Shown here piece after piece: positions 32,462 through 44,600 of a stretch of 64,000 nt of DNA. The DNA is from Jaltomata sinuosa (Eukaryota; Streptophyta; Magnoliopsida; Solanales; Solanaceae). Under the pieces are notes generated by a model. That model did not search any database, was not told the origin of the DNA, and saw only the letters and a list, made by a program, of their open reading frames with translations. The stretch is taken from assembly GCA_003996215.1 (NCBI GenBank), contig QJPP01000030.1:496001-560000 (forward strand), written 5' to 3'. The position numbers were made by a program, and so were the translations under genes. Position 1 is the stretch's first letter. The number at the start of each line of letters is the position of its first letter.

Positions 32462-35400
32462 ATGGGTATGTACCTGATTTTCCCTGCTGATTTATATGTT
32501 ATGTATCAGATCTTCACTTCTTCTATCGTTATTTCAATCTAGGGTTTATCATTCCTGTTAATCCGTTATTATTTTTGACAGGATTTTTTCATACTGAGCT
32601 AGATTAGAAGCTATTTACTTTGAGTGAAAATCGAAACTCAATAATTGTGAAGTAGTAGTTTTCGTGAAGATTTTATTAAAAACACAATTTTTTTTTGGGA
32701 ACTCAATTTTGCTATTTGGAGTTTTAATGATAGAAAATGTTCTCTTCGATAATTTGGTTACCTTGATATATTTCCTGGATAATCGTTTTTTTTTTCCTTA
32801 TTTTTTGTTCGTTTGTTGCACTGTGATAGAAATGTTTTATGATGATGAATAGTCCCGGGATAAAATGAAGGATTTTTTTATTCTGCATTTGGTTAGGGGT
32901 ATTAGTTAGTCTCGGAATTATTTATTCCACCATTTGTACTATAATAATGATGGGATAAATTATCCCATATATATGGTGGGATAACTAATCTCATTGGATA
33001 GCTCAATCCATAGGATGACTCTGTCTATCCGATCCCTGTACCAAACGACCCCTTAGATTAATCATGACAAACTCTGCGTGTTTTATTTTTTAATAATTTA
33101 TTGTTTGATTTTTTATTCAATGTAATTAAAAAATGAATGTTTCCCTTCGTAAAAATCCAACAGAAATCTTTTGTAAAATGGATACTAGGTGATCCTAGCT
33201 TAAACAGGAAGTGTCTTTTAGTATTAGTACAAAGGAACTCCTGTACTTGTAATAGCAATTTAATTCGATTAGCAGCTAACAATTAATGGGGTTAAATTGA
33301 ATAACGTCTATTTATCAATTATTATCTGGACGAATCTTATTTTGTAGCTTATCTATTATCATCACGAAGTATATGGTTATGATATTTTTGTGTCATTCAA
33401 CAACTATTCACTAACAACATGATTTATTCCCTTTAATTTTCATAAAGTTTTTTGTTCTTGGGTATATTGCGTAATAAGCAAGATGTCAGTTGAAATTTTG
33501 TTGAAGCAATTAGATTTAATGTGCTCAAACAAATAAGACAGCAATGTACTATGATTATTTTTCTTTAGTATGGGTTCTAATGCTAATATTACTAATAGCA
33601 TGATAGATGTAAGGTATCTACTTTATACTCAACTAAATAAAGATAATATCTTCCAAAAGAAAATATTTTCTACAGAAACATGTTAGGTTTTCCATGGAAA
33701 ACATATTCCTCCATACCGAGCTCACCCTCTATAGATAATAACTTTTGAGTTTTTTTTGTCCGGTGTTTTCCCCCATTTGATAATAACCTCTGAGATTGTT
33801 GGGGTCATAATGGATTAATGGATGTCATACTTTTGGTTGTTTGATGTGATAGATATTGAAGAGGACATCAAGGCACTGCAGCTTGATTCATCCGGTATAA
33901 CATTAATTATAGCAGCTTTATGATTTCTTGCATTCTTGTTGCCACCTTGGCTTTATTAAGTAGTCATAGATTGTTTATCCGCTTATCATTAATGTTGACC
34001 ATTAATGGCTTACATGTGTTTACCGTAAGGAAATATGGTTTTGGGTGTTTAATCTGTGATTGAATGTCAGCAGAAGATACTGCGATGGTCAACGTGGAAG
34101 ACGGGAGACCCGGTGAAGCTATAAAACATGATAAAACTGATGGAGGTTTGTAGCAACTTCACTGATGTTCTTGAGTGGCTATTTGCTTGTAGTTCTTAGA
34201 AGTGGTTTCCTCATTGCTATGGCTCTGATGCCAGTATATTATTGCTAAGTCTATGATTTAAATTGATTTGTAAAAAAAGCCTATGATTTAAATGGATCCC
34301 TCTCCCCCCTCCACTCCTCTCCCTCTCCAAGGATTTGTAATTATTACCCACATCATAGAACGTTCTAGTGGTTTAAAAGTAAGGCCTGTCGTTGTGTATA
34401 TTGAGATGCTTCCTTGCTCCTTTGGGCCTTGGGGCCATGTAAGATTTCTCTTCTTTTGTTTTCCTGGTTGGACCTACATCATTGAAACTTCTTGTGGTTT
34501 AAATGTAAGGCATGTTGTGTATATTGAGATGCTTCCTTGCTCCTTTGGGCCTCGGGGTTCCATGTAAGACTTCTCTTCTTTTGTTTTCCTGGTTAGGAGT
34601 TGGGTATAATTCCCGTAGAATGGAATTTTTTTGAAAAGTTGTTTTGTTGGTCATATGTTTTAGATGCTATCATGTAATGTTACTGTTAACTTTGACATTA
34701 TCTTTTTCTAAATCTTGTTTCTTTGGGGGTGGCTTTTTTAAGAATCTTTGACAAGGTTAAGAGGAGTCCTTCAAATCACTACCAGTAGGCTTCATGAGAG
34801 TTTGATGCTTTTAGTTTTGGATGGTAATGCACACAAGAAAATATCTACAGGAGTTCCAAACTCATGATTTCCGTAATTACTTATCTTTTCAACATTCCAA
34901 AGGAGGGAAAATGTTCCTTTTTTATATTTTAACTTGCAAAGGCTATTAGACTTTGTGATTATTTTCTGCGAATATCTTTCTAAAATCAGTTCTTTGATAT
35001 CTTGTACATTTGTTCTTTCACATATATACGTAGATACACTTTTTTCCCTGCTTTCATATCCTCCGTTGATATTATTAGGAACTTTCTGGATGACGTTTTG
35101 ATTGTTTATTAAATGGTAGAGGATAGTGTTATGGCAGAAGAGAGGAAGACAGATGATGTGGAAAAACCTGATATGTCGGAAGATGGTAGGTAGATTCATG
35201 AACAGATTATGTATCATCTGGTTCTTGTTGAGCTCATTCTTTTATGTTATTAAGTGATTCCTGTTGATCTGCTTGACTGGGGAATCTGCATTGGTAAAGC
35301 ATTTTTTGGTCCTAGTTGTTTTCATGATTTTCATCTTCTTTTGATGGGGAGGGTTTTTGAGGTGACAGTTGGGAAAAGAATCATGCTGAAATTAACTGAA

Positions 35401-35552
35401 GTGGCTCATGTCATCTGCCCTAAAATGGTGGCGTTATGTTGCAGAATGATGTCACTGTAATGGGGATTGATCCTTTTTCTTTTAATTCTATTCACAAAGA
35501 GTAATCTGGTGATAGCTTTACTGGTCAAAAGAGAGAGATCAGTTGCGACTTG

Positions 35553-35601
<49 letters not shown>

Positions 35602-38600
35602 GTTCTTCTCTGTAGAGAGAAGATATATTGGTCTCATAGCTTGGCTTGTAGTCACAGACGATGTTTTGGTGATATTGGTAGATCCATTTTGATTCAGTTT
35701 ATACAAGGATTTATCTGGAAGTTTATGCTTATTAGTATGACGCTAAATTGCCAGAAAAGCTATTTTCTATCTGGGGCAGTACCTCGTTTTGGGTAGTATA
35801 TCTATGAAAATTGACCTTGAGAGAATTCTTGTTGAGATCTTCAAGTAGCCACCGTTCAATGAGAGTTGTTCCTGACTCTTGTTTTTAAAGCTATCTCCTT
35901 ACTTTTTTACATTACTCATAGGGAATTTTGGTGTATTCAAGTGTAAAAAGAAGGGAGAAACGTTTTGGTGTATTTAGAGTTTAGATTCTTTCGTGAAAGA
36001 TGATATTGTATAGAATATAGATCGCTGAAATCATACTATTCAAACTGTTATGTAATTGTTTACTTTATTGATGGTATCAGAGTTGAGAGATGAAGCACAT
36101 CCAGACTTAGAGCCACAACATGTCGAGCCAAAGGGCGTCGCTGGAAAAGAAGCTTCAACCCCGGAAGATATTCAGGTGGAGGTTGAAGTCAATAAAAAGA
36201 GGCACCTGAATGTGGTATTTATCGGTCATGTGGGTAAGTCTTCCTCTTTCTATGTACTCTTTATCCTCTTGATGCATGAGTGCCATTGTAGTGAAGCTTG
36301 ATGAGTACAAATCTCCTAAGTATCAAGTAGGAAAATAAGGCACACAAAGTAATATGCTAGAAGAGCAAATGGGAGTATTAAATAATTGTTGGTACAATAT
36401 TGTTTTATTTTCTTTCTTCTTTTAAATTCTTGTCTGGTACTGATATCCTTCTATAATTTAGGACTTAAAGGTCTTGGTAATTTTTTTTTATTTCCTCCAC
36501 GCTAGTGTTTGGGGATCTTTCTTTATTAAGGGGAAGTTTTCTGCTCAAAATCATATTTCGTTTTACCTCTCAACATACCTTGAGCGTTTTTAGGTACTCT
36601 GGGGATGTATTCCTCTATGTATATTTCTTCAACCTTTTTGTTATTTTATGTCATGTCAGTGTGTTTTCTATCCTCTCTCCCCATTCTTGTTTTGGTAAAA
36701 GGTTAGCTGTTTCTTGATGAGATGTCGGTGTGGCGTGTGTGAAATAGAAATGGCGATGTTTGAGATTGTGGTTAAAAGTAGGTAAGCTGTGTCCAACTTA
36801 CTGAACTTGTAAAATCCATTTCTGCATGTGCAGTTTGTAGGATACAAGATCACTTTCAACTTATTCCAATTTTTAAAAAAGGATGTAAAATCACTTTCTT
36901 GTTTTTTATGTGAAAGTTGTCAATGTCTTCCCAAAGCTAACTGGCAAGATGAAATCTTATTGTTTGACTGAGAAATATCATATAAGTATTACTTAGAGTT
37001 CTCCATATAACCTGCAGATGCTGGAAAGTCAACTATTGGAGGACAAATACTATTACTCAGTGGTCAAGTTGATGACCGTACTATACAGAAGTATGAGAAA
37101 GAAGCGAAGGATAAAAACAGAGAGAGCTGGTAAGGTTTTGCTAGCTTACTATAGTCAAGATGTGCTGTCAGTGTTCCTTAATTGGTGGAACTTGTGTATG
37201 GCTTTTGCATAATTCATTATGGCCTCTTGGTTTGTGGGATAACCTGCGATACATTCTAATATGAAGCTTGGTTTATCATGATTCTTTAATTATCTCATCA
37301 GTTGGATGGATTTTGGTTGTTGGAATCATAATCTACTGAGTTCCAATGACAAATGGACCACGACTGACCCTGAACACTTTTTAAATAAACTACTTGGATT
37401 GTCCACTCTTTTGAGGATCTCATCCAAGAAGTAGGTTATGTGCAATTTATACCTTACGATTATAAAAAAGTAGGTTATCTGCAATTTTACGTGCAAATTG
37501 TGATTTTGTTATTTCAGAAAACATTGGGTTGTTGTTGTACAGTACTTTGTGTGTGTGGTGCTTTTTGCAATGCAACTGTTGTAGCCAGGGGCGTATCGAC
37601 GGTGTACGCTACGGGTTCCCGGGAACCCCCTAACGTTTCCCGAAACCCTATAGTTATCCTTAAAACACTGTTGAAGATATAAATAGTTATTGATGGGAAC
37701 CCATAACCAAAGTTGATGGATGGCCCAGTGGCGTGAAAGGGCCCAGCGAAAATTCTCGTCAGGCCTTATGACGCGGGATCGAATCCCTGTAGAAACATTT
37801 ATTTTTGTAGCCCTTTTTCCTTTACTTTGTTACCTTACCTTTAACCAATCAACTACCGTTTCTGCCTTTTTTTTCTCTTTTTCCTTTTTTAAAATCTAAC
37901 TTAAGTCAAATAATAAAATACTATCAACTAAATATTAGTTTTACCCAAATTTCAATTTCTCAAATCAACTTTGGAACAAATTTTTTTAGGGTTTTAACAA
38001 TTCTTCTACTTCTACTGCAAAACAAAGATAATTGTGGTAAGTTTTCTATATTTTTGAGTTTTCTCCACCTTTAACCTCTAATGATATGTATTATTTGTGT
38101 TATCTCTTTTAGCTTTTCATATTTTATGTGGCCACATGAGTTTAAATTTTTTCATGAGTTTTGACAAACTTTTTCTTTTTTTACTTTGTTTGTTGTCTTC
38201 ATAATGAGTATGTGTTAATTTGTTGCTTGAAATCTTGCAAACTATTTAGTCATACTTATTTTTTATTGAAATATTGCATATTATGTCTATGAGCAGTGAG
38301 CAGTGATTGAAATCTTGCATAAGTATGAATTATTTTAGTTCGCATATTGCTTGAAACTTGCATACTGTGAGCAGTGATTTGTTTTCTTTGCCTCCTTCAC
38401 TACTCCTTTTTAAATATATACATAATTTTATTACTCATTTTTTTCCGATTGTTATTGCATATTAATTTATTTTATTAGGAACCCACAAGTATAAAATTCT
38501 GGATTCGCCTCTGGTTGTAGCTCCTATGACCTGACAGAGCAAAGTGCTGGGGGGCCTGAAATGAAAAAATTGCATGTTATTGGTTTCTGTAATCCTTCTC

Positions 38601-41600
38601 TTTTTTCTTTTCAAAATTGGTTTTTGCTTCTTTATTATTTTAGTTTGTCAGTTGCACAAATCAGTGTGTTCGGGTTAGTTTCGTTCTTCATAAGCTGCCG
38701 TGGTTTCTGGAATTGGTTATATGGTTTGTATCGGATTGTACAATCCTTATAAGAACAAAGATACATTTTCAGTGGAATAATGTTTATTATGTTCTTTTGA
38801 ATCATCATAACACCTCATTTCGAACTCTTCAATAACTCAGCATATAAAAAATCATTTTAAGATTAGGAAATAAGACTAGTATTTACCATCTAGAAACAGC
38901 ATCCCTCAAAAGTGTGGTTGTGGCTGAAGGTTCTTTTTCTTTTGTAACAGTTGTTGTGGCTGAAGATTCTTTTGCTACCATTAGCTTCTTTGGGTGAATA
39001 TCGAGGATTTAGCCCATCTATTTGTCATTTTCTTGCATGGTGATTACTGAGTTGCTTCTCTGATGTCTGGTTAGCCTCGTTAGAGAGCTCAAGTTGTAGA
39101 TGTTCATGTCCTATTCTTATTACAACTCAGTAGTGCTTATCGTCTGATGTTCAAGTTTAGGATATTGTGGGTGTTGTTCTGTAAGAGTTCCATATCATGA
39201 TTGATTTCTTACACAAGCAGCCATCTGCAATTCTGCTCGTATTTTTCTTTTAATTGGAGATAGAATTTGGTGGATGTGAAGTTGTACTTTCAAAGCTTGG
39301 TTCACTGTTTTCTGCTAGAACTTTTAAAGTGTCCATGTTTGGGTTTGACACATTGGTTACCAGTTCATGTTAATTCTGATAAGATTGGCATATTCTCCAA
39401 CTGAGCTTTTTATCTGCAAGAGATGGTTGCAAAGACAGATAGAGGCCTCATTCCTGGTCTTTTTCTCGAATTTTGCAAAAGTTGCCTGTTAGCGCTGTTT
39501 CATGGTTCCTGATAATTTCATGCTTGATTATTCTTGAGATAGAATATCTCTTGATGCTATCTTGTCAACTTGGAGCGCACAATTATTGATAATGAGTTTC
39601 GAAGATGGTCCACAGCCAGTTTATCTTGCTGCATGTGGAAGGAATCCTCCACACCCCGTCTTTAAACTAATTATTACTTTTCATTTTAGCTTCTTAACTT
39701 CACTTTTCCTTTTCAATTATCTTTTAGGTATATGGCCTATATTATGGATACAAATGAAGAGGAGAGGGTGAAGGTATTGTTTTATTTATTTTATACTTAG
39801 ATTGGTATATTGCCTCTTTTTTTTTGGGCTGGGATTGTGGGAGGAGCTTCCGAGTGACATTTGTGTGTTTCTTGGTCGCCACTATCTTTTCAGGGAATAA
39901 CAGTTGAAGTAGGAAGAGCACATTTTGAAACAGAGACGACAAGATTTACAATTCTTGATGCCCCGGTAACTTTTTTATCCTCATTCTTTCTCTGGTTTAC
40001 CTTGTACACAGGAGGAAACTGTATGAGTATCAAATGACGAGTTTATGTGCATGAGGGGTGCTGTTTGCCCCATGATTCCAAAGATCTATAGAAAGTTTTC
40101 CTTTATCTAAAGCTGTGAGCCTCTATACCATATTAGTGTATTTGGTATATCTATTTTGTATTATTTAAACCTTGTTGGAAACACTTGGTGGTTTCTTCCC
40201 ATCTAGCCAAGCCTTGGTGGACAGAATTACCTTGTACTTGTGTTGGTGGGGTGTTAGTGAGAGGTAGCAGGTACCTCGTGTTGTTAGCCTTGGTGCGTGC
40301 AAACTGGCCCGGACACCACAGTTATAAAAAAACAATGCTTTAGTAATCTCACTAATGAGTAATAGCTTGGAGTTTGAGTTTAGGAAGAAGTCGCATGCTG
40401 ATCCTAAATCATAAATGAATCCCTTTTGCATCGTCGTGAAATTGACGTTCATCTCCTCTTTTACATTTTCTTGAGCTCGTATTCAACAATGTATCAAAGG
40501 TTCTAAATCTTCTTCTCTTTTGGTTTACAATTTTGTCATTTGATCCTTTGATCTATATCTACTACACGGTAAGATGAAAGTCTAAAAGCTTAGGACAAGG
40601 TTTAGTTTTCTATTTTGTTAATGAAGCCATGTTAGAGTCTTAGAGAGCTACTACTGATAGACTGATTGACACTAGGCTAAAATTGGGAGTATTTTATGGG
40701 GTTTTGTCTTTATGCCTAAAATGAAATTATAAATAATGATTCAAGATGTAATAGATAGTATCAGAACAAACTTGCTTAAATTTATTTGATGGCGGTGTCC
40801 GTGCCAAATTTGCACGCACTCGGTTTTCCACCGAATACATGCTACCTCCCACTACTACAGGTTCCGAGTAGCTCTACCCACCAAGGCTTAGGGAGATGAG
40901 AAGCAATCACCTTGTGTTGTTTGCCTCTGCTGGGATTTGAACTTGAGACTTTAGCGTTCTTCTCCTACTTCATTCATTACTAAGCCACTTCCTCCTTGTA
41001 AAAAACTAAAATCATGACTATTATAAGTTGATTTACTAATATTCTGCCCGTAACTGCATGTAAATTGTAATTTTCTTGGTAATCTATGTACTCTCTTCAA
41101 CTTTTGCTTCTATTCTCTCTCTACATCTATTTTTTTATTATGCTCCATTTGTCACCAGGGCCATAAGAGCTATGTTCCTAATATGATCAGTGGAGCATCT
41201 CAAGCTGACATAGGTGTGCTGGTAAGAGCTTTTGCCATATATCTATTAGTCTTTCATTTTGTGTGAATTGACTCTTTATTTGGGAACTTTGAACCCCGGA
41301 TTATTGAATATTGGAACAAAATGGTCCAAATATAGCAAATTGGACAGTGAAGGATTCATATGAAAACTCCAACTAAGTTGGGATTGAGGCATAATAATTG
41401 TTGTTGATCATTGTCTGCTCTATTGTGAAGGTTATATCTGCTAGAAAGGGTGAATTTGAAACTGGATATGAAAGAGGTGGGCAAACACGTGAACATGTTC
41501 AACTGGCAAAGACCCTAGGTGTTACAAAACTTATTATCGTTGTAAATAAGATGGATGATCCTACTGTCAACTGGTCTAAAGAAAGGTGTTCTTCCGTCTA

Positions 41601-44600
41601 CTATTTCAATTTTGTATTATCATATCCTGTATATTCTAGCAACTAATCTTGATTCAGTTGATTCATGCAGGTATGATGAGATTGAGTCAAAAATGATTCC
41701 ATTCTTGAGATCATCTGGGTACAATGTTAAGAAAGGTAAAGAAGGATTATTTACTTGCCGATTGCCTCTTTGTTTGATGTCTTTCTTCAACTTTAATGTG
41801 TTGAAGTAATCTGTTATCTGAACCTGATTACATACCCTCTCACCAAGCTTTACATTTTGATTTTTTTTTCCTACATTTAAGTGTCTGATTGTGCTTTTAG
41901 CCTTTTAGTATAAAGTACTAGTCCACTAGGGTTTACTTGTTATTTCTCGAGCCACTTACCCACTTCATGGTGAAATTCCATTTTCAACAATACCTACATA
42001 TATTTTTTTGAGAAGGAACTTTACCAACATGTATTCATTCAAGCTGGTTGACTAATAAGTTGAAATAAAGTGATCGTTCCCTCGTTCCAATTTATGTGAT
42101 CCTATTTTCTTTTTAATCTGTTCCGAAAAACAAGAACTCTTGTATAATTTGGAAACAAATTTAACTTAAACGTCTCATTTTACCCTTATTGACAAGCTTT
42201 TATAGCCATACAAATGTTATGACATTTAAGACCACAAGTTTCAAAAGTCTTATAAACACAAATGTCATAACATATTTAAGACCACGAGTTTCAAAAATCT
42301 TTTTTATTTCTTAAACTCCGGGCTTGGTCAAACAGGGTCACATAAATAAAAATGAGTACCTTTTAAATATGTTTTTAAATATCTAGGAAAAGATTGTTAC
42401 TAGTGATTCTTTTGGATATTTTCTTTCGGATGTACTTATTTTTCATATTTATCTTCATATATTGAATGTAAACCTGTTAACTGTTATTCTCTACTTTGTT
42501 TAAAGATTCCACATATTGGCTAAGCTGCTGATGTTTGATTCGTGTTCTTTTTGTGCTTGAATTTCAGATGTTCAATTCCTTCCGATCTCCGGGCTTTTGG
42601 GTACAAATTTGAAAACTAGATTGGAGAAAAGTGTATGCCCATGGTGGAGTGGTCAATGCCTTTTTGAAGTCCTTGATGCTGTCGAGGTTCCACCTCGAGA
42701 TCCTAATGGTCCATTGAGGTACTTCTTTCCCCATTCTGCCTATCCGGTGGCATCTTCCTATTTCTGTTTCCTTGCTCCACCCTTATTTCCTAATTCCAAC
42801 ACCAATCTTCTAGTTTATTTTGCTCGACAATGATTTAATGAATCATATTCCACAATCATTTGGGGGAGGGGGGGGGGGGGATAAACACGTGTGGAAGAAA
42901 CCTCTCTATAGAAATAGAATAGCACGATAGAGTAAGGCATGCTCTCGAAACTAGATTCACTCGTTCTTGTCTCCAGCGATTACTTGGAGAGCTAATGGAA
43001 AGAAATGCGTAAGAAATAACAGATCTGCGATATAGGACCTGATCTTGAGAAGTAAAGGTGGGATGAAGGAGTAAGGCTTGCAGGTTCTATTTGCAATATA
43101 GTTTTAATATTTTATTTTCTTTGCGTCATCGCTCTTGTTTCCCTCACAGGATCATAAACAAGGAATTCCTCCTATTTTCTTTTCTCCTAATTCATTTTGA
43201 CACTTGTGCCAAGTTGTTTACTTGTTTTCCATTTTCTTTGTAGAATGCCTATTATTGACAAATTTAAAGACATGGGAACTGTCGTTATGGGTAAAATTGA
43301 GTCTGGAAGCATACGTGAGGGTGATAATCTATTGATTATGCCAAATAAGGTGCTACTTTTTTTTACCTTAATTGTATTGGGTTTTGTGATTGATGGAATA
43401 TTCGAGGAAATTCATCTCACAGCTGATTTTTAGGCTGCTGTCAAAGTTCTTGCCATATTCTGTGATGAAGACCGAGTAAGGCACGTTGGTCCCGGGGAAA
43501 ATGCGCGTGTTAGGTTATCTGGAGTTGAGGAAGATGACATTTTGTCAGGCTTTGTCTTGTGCAGTGTTGGTATGTTTTCCCCAATTAATCTATTTCCTTG
43601 TTATAATGAATTGACAGTCATTATCTTCTTGATCTATGCCGACTATTTGTGATTGTTTCTATTGCTAACGAGTTAAATAATAGAAGAAATATTTGTACAG
43701 CTGATGACCATGTGATGTAAGCAAATGGCATGTATATGATGACATGTCATGAGAAAGAATAGTTTTACATATTAACATAACAGCTCATTGATAATGGACT
43801 GCTGAATCTGTCAAAGTTTACTTGCTTGGGAAAAAGGCATAAAAAGTAGCCTTTTTTCACTTGGGTGTGCAAAGCAGTTAGCAGTCTGTACTTTTAAGAA
43901 CTTAAGAGGGGTGTTTTGTTTTTAAATGATTCTGTATATGTCAAAGAATAGGGAAAGGAGTAACTCATCTCCTACTACATGTAGCCTTACATTATAATTA
44001 TGGTCTGTGATCTTTTCCATCTTCAGCGTACAATGGATATTCTCAAGGACAGTACTTCCAGTGATGGTAGGTTGGTGATGCAGAAGTTGAACTCTAGATG
44101 GAATAAAGCTTTTGGAAACTACTGTACCTTTATCTATTATTTGGCTAATAGGGAGAAAGATTACTTTTGCAAGAGAGGAGAGTTCAATTTAATAAGTCAA
44201 AAGTTTTCTTTAATTTCATCAACTTTTTTGGGTGGTAAAGAGGAAATACCATGTTTTTTTGCTAGTTGAATAGCTTTTTAGGGTTTTTAAAGCACACTAG
44301 TCATACACTAATCTATATTTCTAATTCCATCATGGTTTATTTCGATGAAGCTATTTGACTTGTAAAAATTGTTGAGGTTTTCTTCTTAGTAAAAAAGATA
44401 TTTAGTGAGTATTGGATTGGAAATAGTTTCAAATGAACAAAATAGATAGATATTTAGGATTCTCATATTCAAACCCGACTAGATTCGAATTAAGTCGTAT
44501 ATTTCCTAGTCTATACACGTGCTCCAGTGCCCCCTACAATATATGGATTTCGGGGGTTGTAATCACATTCTTTTTGAGGAATAAGGGTCAAATCTTGTTG

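Noticed and set aside
34792..35217. 141-codon minus-strand frame in eRF3 introns 3-4
   Set aside because: Overlaps eRF3 exon 4 in antisense, has no recognisable domain, and is AT-rich intron sequence.
37721..37800. Functional tRNA gene
   Set aside because: Only A-box and B-box-like motifs are visible; I cannot form a full cloverleaf, and it sits in a transposon.
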